A stretch of 64,000 bases of DNA. Origin: Anaerolineaceae bacterium (lineage in GTDB: Bacteria; Chloroflexota; Anaerolineae; Aggregatilineales; Phototrophicaceae). The notes below the pieces were generated by a model. That model did no database searches. It was not told the DNA's origin and saw nothing but the letters and a program-made list of their open reading frames with translations. Positions 52,924-61,001 of this stretch are shown piece by piece. Positions within the stretch are counted from its first letter, which is position 1, and each line of letters begins with the position of its first letter. The position numbers and the translations under genes were made by a program. The stretch is from contig REDR01000131.1 in NCBI GenBank assembly GCA_007693385.1, positions 124,001-188,000 on the forward strand, given 5' to 3'.

Positions 52924-55576
52924 AAACCCATCGCCGCGCCCGATAGACGACATGACGCTGGCGGAAATCACCGCGCAATTCTTCCGCGCCCCGCGCCGCA
53001 CCATACAGGCATTGCGCGGCGCGTCGCTGGTGGATGACGAGACGCCCGCCGTGCCACACGACCACCAACCGGCGGACTCCGCGCCGGATCAACGCGCCGC
53101 ATTCGCCCTGTCGCTGGTCATGGGACTGGCTTTTGCCGGTGCGCTGGCTTCGGGCTTCGCGCTGGTGTGGCGTGGTGTGCTGGGCGGTGATGTGCTATCT
53201 GCGCTGTTGTGGGGATCGGTTGCGGCGAGCGTGGCGAGCGTCGCGCTGTACTGGCTGAAATCATCGTGTGGCGCGACGGGTGACTTCCGCGCCCGCTTCG
53301 CGTATACGCTACCGTTTGCCCCGCGCCAATGGCTCAAGCTGGCGCTGTGGGGCGCGGCGGTCTGGTTGGGCGTGGTAGCCGGTTACACATTCTTAGAAGG
53401 CCAGCCGCGCACCGAAGACGCGCAACTGGCCGCCGGTTTGCCGTATCTGCTGGCCGCGTTCTCGCTGTGGCTATTCGCCGCGATCTTCGCGGGCGATGCG
53501 GTCTGGTCGTCTACGCCGGTTGACCGGACGTTTCCGCAGTGGCATTGGCGACTGTCACGCATCGGGCGCGTGCATCCGGTGCGCGTATTCGCCATCATCT
53601 TGACGCCGGTATTGATGGTCGTGGTGTGGAATCAAACCGCGTTTAATCAGTTCCGCCCCGCCGGTTTCTGGGCGTGGGTGCTGAGTATCGTCTGTATATT
53701 GGTCGCGCTCGCCCCGTCGAGTTGGTCGCCGTTGGTGCTGGGGCGGCGTCTGCTGGCGCTGTGGCCTGCGGATGGCTCGCCGCGTCTGTGCCTGCGTTTT
53801 AGCTGGAAAACGACGATCTTCGTCGTGATCTTGCTGGTCGGTATCGTCTTCCGCCTGCATGACTTCGGCCAGATGCCGCCACAGATGACCAGCGACCACA
53901 AAGAGAAAATACTCGACGCGCAACGTGTTCTCGACGGATCGCGGGATGTGTTCTTCATGAACAACGGCGGGCGCGAAGGCTTCCAGATGTACGCGATGGC
54001 GCTATTCTCGCAACTGCCCGGACAGGGTATGACGCATCATTCGCTGATGCTGTTGGCCGTCATCGAGAGCATCATCACCCTGCCGATTGTGTTCTGGCTG
54101 GGGCGGCAGGTCATGGGACGCGATCAACGCGAAGCGGGCGACATACTCGGCCTGATCTTGATGGCGTTGCTGGCGGTCAGCTACTGGCATCTGGCGATCT
54201 CGCGGCTAGCGTTGCGGATCGTACTCACGCCGTTGGTCGGCGCGTTGCTACTCGGCTTCTTGATCCGCGCCATGCGCCACAATCGCCGCGCTGACTTCAT
54301 CGCCGCCGGTCTGGTGCTGGGCTTCGGCCTGTACACCTATCAGGCGGTGCGGATGATGCCGGTCATGGTGCTGGCGGCGGTCGGTATCGCTATTCTGTGG
54401 CGCTGGCGTGACCTGCGGGCGATCACGCGCTACGTCGTGCATCTGGCGGCGCTGGTCGCCGTCTCGCTGGTCATCTTCATGCCGCTCCTGCGCTTCAGTA
54501 CCGATTATTTCGACTCCTTCTGGATGCGGAGCGCGGGGCGCGTCTTCGGCGATGACGTGATACAGGAGCGCGGCGACGATGGCGAGATTATCTTGCGCGA
54601 TGCCAACATCGAAGACCGCTTCACCGCGTTGATCGACAATCTGCCGGAACTGGGCAACAACATCCGCAACGCGCTATTGATGTTCCACTGGCGCGGCGAT
54701 GAAGCGTGGATCAATGGCGTGCCATTTCATCCGCAACTCGATCCGGTGGCCGGTGCGTTGCTTCTGCTCGGTCTGGCGGCGTGCGCGGTGGCACTGTTCC
54801 GCCTGCGTGATCCGGTGTATTTGCTATTGCCGTTAGCGCTGTTCATCATGCTGTTGCCGTCGGCGCTGTCCATCGCCATGACCAACGAGAACCCCAGCGC
54901 GACGCGCACCAGTGGCGCTATTCCGCCGACATTCGTCATCATGTCTCTGCCGTTGCTAGGGCTGGTGATGACGCTCAAGCGCCTGTTGACGCGGCGGGTG
55001 GCGCTCAGTATTGGCGGCGTGGTGGTGGCACTGCTGGTCTATCTGTCGCTAGGCTTCAACTGGACGCTGTATTATGATGACTACCGCCAGACCTACCGCT
55101 ATACCACATGGCCTTATCGCATTCCGGCGGAGATATTGCGCGGCTTCCACATGAGCGACGGCCACTATGCCAACGCCTACATGATCGGCTATACGCTGTG
55201 GTGGGATTATCGCATCATCGGCATTGAAGCCGGTGCGCTGGACTGGCCGAACGGCATCGTCGGCATCGAGAATCTGCCGCGCTGGATGAGCGATCAACAG
55301 TATTGCGGCGCGGGCGATTACGCGCTCCACACCGGACGCGATTTCATGGTGTTCTATCACCGCGACGACGACGACACCGCCGCGCAACTGCGCGAATGGT
55401 TCCCGGATGGGTACGCCAAGCGCATCATCACGTACAACAGCCCGACATTTGACTTTTATATCTTCCGCGTGCCAGCGATGGGCGATAGGCGCTTCTATGA
55501 ATTCGCCCTGCGCCACGTCGAGAATCCATCCTGTCCACCTATCCCGCCGCCACCTGTTGAGGATCAAAGCGGCTAA
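52898..55576 (+). CDS. GT39-like (PMT/ArnT fold) membrane glycosyltransferase
   Basis: 892-residue integral membrane protein with a cytoplasmic N-terminus (about 1-65), some twelve spans and a large C-terminal extracytoplasmic domain (from about residue 710). The early loop carries FRLHDFGQMPPQMTSDHKEK, the acidic segment of GT-C enzymes. GLYTYQAVRMMPVMVLAAVG and SWYWHLAISRL-like runs (AVSYWHLAISRLALRIVLTP) fit PMT relatives. Such enzymes take sugar from a polyprenyl carrier on the outer face. ATG 52898 follows AAAGGA and overlaps the previous gene by 26 bases. It is followed by the DUF2298 genes, so it probably works with them. Acceptor unknown. Confidence 0.82.
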   Translation: MGLTPPPDENPSPRPIDDMTLAEITAQFFRAPRRTIQALRGASLVDDETPAVPHDHQPADSAPDQRAAFALSLVMGLAFAGALASGFALVWRGVLGGDVLSALLWGSVAASVASVALYWLKSSCGATGDFRARFAYTLPFAPRQWLKLALWGAAVWLGVVAGYTFLEGQPRTEDAQLAAGLPYLLAAFSLWLFAAIFAGDAVWSSTPVDRTFPQWHWRLSRIGRVHPVRVFAIILTPVLMVVVWNQTAFNQFRPAGFWAWVLSIVCILVALAPSSWSPLVLGRRLLALWPADGSPRLCLRFSWKTTIFVVILLVGIVFRLHDFGQMPPQMTSDHKEKILDAQRVLDGSRDVFFMNNGGREGFQMYAMALFSQLPGQGMTHHSLMLLAVIESIITLPIVFWLGRQVMGRDQREAGDILGLILMALLAVSYWHLAISRLALRIVLTPLVGALLLGFLIRAMRHNRRADFIAAGLVLGFGLYTYQAVRMMPVMVLAAVGIAILWRWRDLRAITRYVVHLAALVAVSLVIFMPLLRFSTDYFDSFWMRSAGRVFGDDVIQERGDDGEIILRDANIEDRFTALIDNLPELGNNIRNALLMFHWRGDEAWINGVPFHPQLDPVAGALLLLGLAACAVALFRLRDPVYLLLPLALFIMLLPSALSIAMTNENPSATRTSGAIPPTFVIMSLPLLGLVMTLKRLLTRRVALSIGGVVVALLVYLSLGFNWTLYYDDYRQTYRYTTWPYRIPAEILRGFHMSDGHYANAYMIGYTLWWDYRIIGIEAGALDWPNGIVGIENLPRWMSDQQYCGAGDYALHTGRDFMVFYHRDDDDTAAQLREWFPDGYAKRIITYNSPTFDFYIFRVPAMGDRRFYEFALRHVENPSCPPIPPPPVEDQSG

Positions 55577-55616
55577 ACGTGTATAAGACACGATGTAGCC
55601 AACAGGAGCACGACTG

Positions 55617-58600
55617 ATGTTAGATGCGAACCAACCGTTACCGGCTCGCCCATCCATCTTGAATAACCTGACGGCGGCGAATGCGCTCGTCGTGGTCTTG
55701 CTGGGCATGGCGATCCTGTTCGGCGCGTCATTCCGCTTCATGGCGAACAACTGGGATGACTTCGTGCGCTTTCATCCCGATGAGCGCTACTTGACCGGAC
55801 AAATCGGCCCGAGTCTGGGGCGTGATCTGGCGATCTGTCATGATGCGTCGCCCGCCTGTATGGAACGCATGGCGCGGGTGAGTGACTGTCAGGCACGGTA
55901 TCCGGAAAGCAACGGGCGCGGCGGCTTCTTCGACGCGAATTGTTCCGCCTACAATCCCGAAAATGTGGCGTTAACGCAGTACGTCTACGGCACATTGCCG
56001 CTATTCATCGCCCGCTTGACGGCGGAAGCGATGGTCAGCCAGACCGATGATTCTTTCTGGCTGAGTTATAGCGGCTTCGTGTTCGTGTGGCGGGCGCTCT
56101 CCGCGCTGGCCGATACGCTGGTGATCGTGCTGGTATTTCTCATCGGGCTTCGACTGCATGGCAAATGGATAGGCGTGACGGCGGCCATCCTGTACGCTTT
56201 TGCGGTGTTCCCGATTCAGCAGGCGCACTTCGGCACCGCCGACGCCATCACCAATTTATTCGTGGCGCTGGCCGTCTATTTTCTGGTGCGCGTGGGGGAT
56301 AGCGATAACCTGTGGAATTACGCGCTGTTCGGCGTGGCGGTGGGGGCGGCAGTCGCCAGCCGGATTAACGTCGCGCCGTTGGCTTTTGTGCTGGCTGTGC
56401 CCATCTTGATTCGCATCGCCCCCGCGTTTGATCCGCACCTGCCATCCGCCGAGCGTTCGCGCCACATCATCCGGCCATTGACCGGCGGCATCGTCGCCGC
56501 GTTGTTGGCGATGATCGCCTTTCGCATCGGTAATCCGTATGCGTTCGTCGGGCCGGGATTCTTCGGGCTGGGGTTCAATGAGCGTTTCTTTCAGGCGCTC
56601 GATCAGGCGCAATTCAGCGTTAGCGGCGCGATGGACTGGGCACCGAACTGGCAATGGGTCAACCGCACGCCGTATCTTTTCTCCCTGCAAAATATGATCC
56701 TGTGGGGGATGGGCGTGGCGTTCGGCGTGACCGCGTGGCTGGCGTGCCTGTGGGCGGCATGGCGCATCGTGCGCGGCAAGGTCGGCGCGTTGAGTCAGGC
56801 CGGTCTGGTGGCGTGGGTACTCGGCTATTTCGCGTTCGCCGGTGGCCTGTGGGTGATGTCCATGCGCTACTATCTGCCGCTTTATCCGGTGCTGGCGGTG
56901 CTGGCCGCGTGGTTGCTGGTCAGCGCAATGCGTGGCGCATGGACGGAGCGCGGCTGGGTGGCGCGGGCGGCGGCGTCATCGGCGCTGGTCGGCGTGGTCG
57001 GCTTCACCATGCTATGGGGCGTGATGTTCACCAACATCTACCGCAATCAAGCGACATTCGTGCAGGCCGGTCAATACACATGGGAGCGCGTGCCGGGCGA
57101 TTTCTACATGCAGATTGACGGCGCGGATGAGACGACGCCGTTAGTGAACGTCGGCTTGCGGCACGGCGGCGGCGGGAATGTGCCGTTAGAAGATCGCCTC
57201 AAGCATGAGGCTACACGCCTGATGCCCGATGTCGCCGTCAGTCAGGAGTTCCGCGTCGCCGTCGGCGGCACGGTCACGGAAGTTCATGCGCATCGGCTGG
57301 CCGCCGTCCGCATGGATACCGCATCAGCCGATGATGGCTTCAGCCAGCGCTTGACGCACGACGCCGAGCCGCGAGCCGTGCGGGTGACGATTGCCGATCA
57401 GCACGGCAACACATTAGCGACCGGCCAGATCGACGGCATGTTCCCCGCCGAAACGCACATGCTCGGCGAGCGCTACACCATCCCGCTTGATCGTCCGGTG
57501 AATTTCGAGACAGGCGGGCAATATCTTTTCACGGTGCAGGCGTCGGGCGGCATGATGATCGCATCCGGCGCGGTGATGGCGTCCGAATTGCCATGGGATG
57601 AGGCCGTCCCGCCTAAAGTGTGCTACCCGTTGCCGGATGGCATGACATTGGCCGATAATCCGCCGCCCGGCGTGTACAGCTTCGATGAGTGCAACGCGCT
57701 CCGCACGCCCGCACCATGGGAAGGGCTGGTGCAAATCTTCAATCTGGACATCGCCGCCGGTGATAACGTCATCCAGCGTGACCGCCTCATCACCATCCTT
57801 GACCAGACCGATTACATCTGGGTGAATACCAACCGCCGCTATGATTCGCAATCGCGCATCCCGCTACGCTGGCCGATGACCAATGCGTATTACGACGCGC
57901 TATTCAGTGGCGAACTCGGCTTCGAGCTAGAGCGCGTCTTTGAGGAGACGTTCCAGCTTGGCGGCTTGCGCGTCAGCAGTCAACATCTGCCATTTTATGA
58001 TTCTCCGGCGTGGCTGAATGAATTCGAGCCGGAAGAAGCGTTCCATGTATACGATCATCCGGTGGTGATGTTGTTCCGCAAGACGGACGACTACTCGCCG
58101 GAGAATACGCGCCTGATCCTGCGCGGCGTCCCGTTGACGCGCACCGATCAAGTATTCGAGAGTTACAACGACCCGACTATCGCCAACATCTTGCCGCTTT
58201 CATCGCTGGAAGCCGACGAAGCGCCGACGCATTTGATGTTCACGCCGGAGATGCGCGATCTGCAACGTTCCGGCGGCACATGGGCGGAGCGCTTTAACGT
58301 CAATAGTCCGGTCAATCAGAATCAAGTGCTGGCCGTCGTGGTCTGGTGGGCGGCGATCATCGTGCTCGGTCTGGCGGTGTGGCCGTTGCTGTTCGTCGCT
58401 TTCCCCGCGCTGGCTGATCGCGGCTATGGCTTCGCCAAGATCATCGGCATGACGTTAATCGCGTGGCTGTTGTGGACGCTGGGCACGATGCGTATTCCAC
58501 TATGGAACCAGATGGGCGTGGCGCTGGCTCTGCTGGCGCTGGCCGCGTTGAGTGGCGTGGTGGCGTGGCGTCAGCGCGATAAACTGCTGGCGTATGTCGC

Positions 58601-61001
58601 GCTTCATTGGCGGCTATTGCTGACCATTGAACTGTTATCGCTGGTGCTATTCGTCGCGTTCATCGGCGTGCGCCTGACCAACCCTGACCTGTGGCACAAT
58701 ATCTACGGCGGCGAAAAGCCGATGGATTTCGCCTACTTCAACGGCGTCTTGCGTAGCACCATCTTCCCGGCCATCGACCCATGGTTCGCTGATGGTTACA
58801 TCAACTACTATTATTTCGGCTTCGTGATCGTCAGCGTGCCCACGCTGTTGACCGGCATCGTGCCATCCGTCGCCTATAACCTGATCTTGCCGACGCTGTT
58901 CTCCGTCACCGGCTTGGGCGCGTTCAGCTTGGCGTATAGCGTCGTCGCTTCGTGGCGTACATCGTCCGGCCAGCCGGCTGATCGTCCGCGTCGTCCGCTT
59001 GGTAATGCGTATGTGGCCGGCGTGATGGCGCTACTGCTGGCGGTGGTGCTGGGCAATCTGGACACGGCGCGGGTTTTCGCTAATGGCGTGGCGCAAATCG
59101 GCGGTTACGAGCAACCGACTGGACTCATCGCCTATTATGATCGTCAGTTGCGCGATGAGTTCATCGACACGACGGGCGCACCCCCGACGGAGGAGATGAC
59201 GGAAGTCATCCGCGCTGAAGCGCGTGACCGCGCCGCCAACGCCAACATCTTTGACCGTGTGGGCTACGAAGTGAGCAACGTGACCGGACTCGTTAGCGGC
59301 TTTGTGCGCGGTAGCCAGCGCATGTTATTCCAGAATGTGCCGTTGAACATCAACGCTAGCCGCTGGTTCTGGGCGCCGACGCGCACCATCGCCGAGATAC
59401 CGGATTCCGGCGACGGCGCGATCAACGAAATGCCATATTTCACGTTCTTATACGGCGACATGCACCCGCACATGATGTCTATGCCGTTGATGTTGTTCGC
59501 GCTGGCTTTCGTGTTCCATGAAGTGCTGATCGCCGGACGTGATCGGCGGCGGCGTGCCGCGTGGTGGGCGCTGTTTCTCGGCGCGTTGGTCATCGGGCTG
59601 TTTCAGGCGGTCAACACATGGGAGACGCCGACGTTCATGATTCTCGGCGTGCTGGGGCTGGGCTATGCGTGGTGGCTAAGTTGGGGACGCCTGACGCGAG
59701 ACTCGTTGATTGCGATGGTCGGGCGCGTCGGCGGGTTCATCGTGCTGGCGTGGCTGGTCGCTCTGCCGTTTACGTGGTGGTTCAATAGCGGGCTGACCGA
59801 GTTCAAAATATGGGACGGCAACAAGACGCCGCTATGGGCTTACATCCAGATTCACGGCTTCTTCCTGTTCCTGATCGCCTCTCTGCTCCTGTGGGAGTCG
59901 GGGCGCTGGATGGCGGCGGTGCGCCTGCGTGATCTGCGCGGCAAGATGGGGCTGGTCATGCTGATTGCTGGCGGCTTCTTCGTCGTCTGTCTGGTCGCGC
60001 TGATCCTAGCGATGATCGAATATCAGGTCGCGCTGATCGTCCTGCCCGCCGTCGCGTTGATCGCGCTCCTGTTCTTCCGTCCCGGCCAATCGCGGGCGAT
60101 GCAATATGTACTGGTCATCGCCGGTCTGGGGCTGGCGATTACGATGGGCACGGAAGTCATCACCCTGCGCTTCGACAACGGGCGGCAGAACAGCATCTTC
60201 AAGTTCTACATTCAGGTGTGGTTGATGTTCAGCGTGGTGGGCGGCGTGGTCGTCGCGTGGATGTTGCGCCATCTCAGCGCGTGGCGGGCATGGCTGGCGA
60301 CGGGCTGGCTGGTCGTCTTCGTGACGCTATTTTTCGTGGCGGCGATGTATCCTATCACCGCGACGCAAGGCAAAGCCGCCTTCCGTTTTTCGCATGATGT
60401 CCCGTTGACTCTGGATGGCATGGAATACATGCTTTATGCGCGTCACTGGGAGGACGGCCTGAGCGATCCGGTGGAACTGGAAAGCGACTACCGCGTGATA
60501 CGCTGGCTACAGGACAACGTGCGCGGCACACCGGTCATCATGGAGGCGCTAAGCGGGCGCGTCATCTACCAGTGGGGCAACCGCATCGCTATCAATACCG
60601 GCTTGCCGTCGGTGGTCGGCTGGGACTATCATCAGCGCCAGCAACGCTCGCTGGAGCATCTGCCCGCGCTGGTGGCAAATCGGCGGGCGAACGTTAATGC
60701 GTTCTACACCACCGCCGATATGGATGATGCGGTCAAAATCCTGCATCATTACGATGTCGGCTATGTGATCCTCGCCGATTACGAGCGCAGTCGCTATGAT
60801 CTGTTCGCGGGTGCGGATGGCCTGATGAACGGCGCTTTGCAAAAGTTCGACGACATGACCGCTAGCGGCATTTTACGGATTGTGTATCAAGAAGGCGATG
60901 CGACCATCTACGAAGTACAGCGCGACGCGCTCGACGCGGCTTTTCTAGCGCGTCTGCTGGCTGATGAAGCGGACGAAGCGCTCTGGACGGAGATAGAATG
61001 A
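55617..61001 (+). CDS. Fusion of a GT39-like membrane domain and a DUF2298 (YYY) domain
   Basis: 1794-residue membrane protein, unusually long. The N-terminal half (about 15-450) is a GT-C type domain with DDFVRFHPDERYLTG in its first loop and about ten spans. A soluble extracytoplasmic region (about 480-890) contains beta-rich segments. The C-terminal half (about 905-1794) is a DUF2298 domain: FADGYINYYYFGFVIV (about 1060), FLYGDMHPHMMSMPLML (about 1278) and NSIFKFYIQVWLMFSVVGG (about 1523). It has its own RBS, AGGAG (55604-55608), and overlaps the next gene (ATGA). Role: probably lipid-linked sugar transfer to surface molecules, inferred from family and neighbours. Very few parts are soluble and cytoplasmic. 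Confidence 0.86.
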   Translation: MLDANQPLPARPSILNNLTAANALVVVLLGMAILFGASFRFMANNWDDFVRFHPDERYLTGQIGPSLGRDLAICHDASPACMERMARVSDCQARYPESNGRGGFFDANCSAYNPENVALTQYVYGTLPLFIARLTAEAMVSQTDDSFWLSYSGFVFVWRALSALADTLVIVLVFLIGLRLHGKWIGVTAAILYAFAVFPIQQAHFGTADAITNLFVALAVYFLVRVGDSDNLWNYALFGVAVGAAVASRINVAPLAFVLAVPILIRIAPAFDPHLPSAERSRHIIRPLTGGIVAALLAMIAFRIGNPYAFVGPGFFGLGFNERFFQALDQAQFSVSGAMDWAPNWQWVNRTPYLFSLQNMILWGMGVAFGVTAWLACLWAAWRIVRGKVGALSQAGLVAWVLGYFAFAGGLWVMSMRYYLPLYPVLAVLAAWLLVSAMRGAWTERGWVARAAASSALVGVVGFTMLWGVMFTNIYRNQATFVQAGQYTWERVPGDFYMQIDGADETTPLVNVGLRHGGGGNVPLEDRLKHEATRLMPDVAVSQEFRVAVGGTVTEVHAHRLAAVRMDTASADDGFSQRLTHDAEPRAVRVTIADQHGNTLATGQIDGMFPAETHMLGERYTIPLDRPVNFETGGQYLFTVQASGGMMIASGAVMASELPWDEAVPPKVCYPLPDGMTLADNPPPGVYSFDECNALRTPAPWEGLVQIFNLDIAAGDNVIQRDRLITILDQTDYIWVNTNRRYDSQSRIPLRWPMTNAYYDALFSGELGFELERVFEETFQLGGLRVSSQHLPFYDSPAWLNEFEPEEAFHVYDHPVVMLFRKTDDYSPENTRLILRGVPLTRTDQVFESYNDPTIANILPLSSLEADEAPTHLMFTPEMRDLQRSGGTWAERFNVNSPVNQNQVLAVVVWWAAIIVLGLAVWPLLFVAFPALADRGYGFAKIIGMTLIAWLLWTLGTMRIPLWNQMGVALALLALAALSGVVAWRQRDKLLAYVALHWRLLLTIELLSLVLFVAFIGVRLTNPDLWHNIYGGEKPMDFAYFNGVLRSTIFPAIDPWFADGYINYYYFGFVIVSVPTLLTGIVPSVAYNLILPTLFSVTGLGAFSLAYSVVASWRTSSGQPADRPRRPLGNAYVAGVMALLLAVVLGNLDTARVFANGVAQIGGYEQPTGLIAYYDRQLRDEFIDTTGAPPTEEMTEVIRAEARDRAANANIFDRVGYEVSNVTGLVSGFVRGSQRMLFQNVPLNINASRWFWAPTRTIAEIPDSGDGAINEMPYFTFLYGDMHPHMMSMPLMLFALAFVFHEVLIAGRDRRRRAAWWALFLGALVIGLFQAVNTWETPTFMILGVLGLGYAWWLSWGRLTRDSLIAMVGRVGGFIVLAWLVALPFTWWFNSGLTEFKIWDGNKTPLWAYIQIHGFFLFLIASLLLWESGRWMAAVRLRDLRGKMGLVMLIAGGFFVVCLVALILAMIEYQVALIVLPAVALIALLFFRPGQSRAMQYVLVIAGLGLAITMGTEVITLRFDNGRQNSIFKFYIQVWLMFSVVGGVVVAWMLRHLSAWRAWLATGWLVVFVTLFFVAAMYPITATQGKAAFRFSHDVPLTLDGMEYMLYARHWEDGLSDPVELESDYRVIRWLQDNVRGTPVIMEALSGRVIYQWGNRIAINTGLPSVVGWDYHQRQQRSLEHLPALVANRRANVNAFYTTADMDDAVKILHHYDVGYVILADYERSRYDLFAGADGLMNGALQKFDDMTASGILRIVYQEGDATIYEVQRDALDAAFLARLLADEADEALWTEIE

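Noticed and set aside
55578-55592. Small hairpin CGTGT-ATAAG-ACACG between the GT39-like gene and the fusion gene
   Set aside because: Only 5 bp and no T tract; too weak to call a terminator.
55617-61001. Two separate genes wrongly joined at about 58300
   Set aside because: No stop, frameshift or RBS is seen between the two halves, and the junction is an ordinary membrane-segment boundary.
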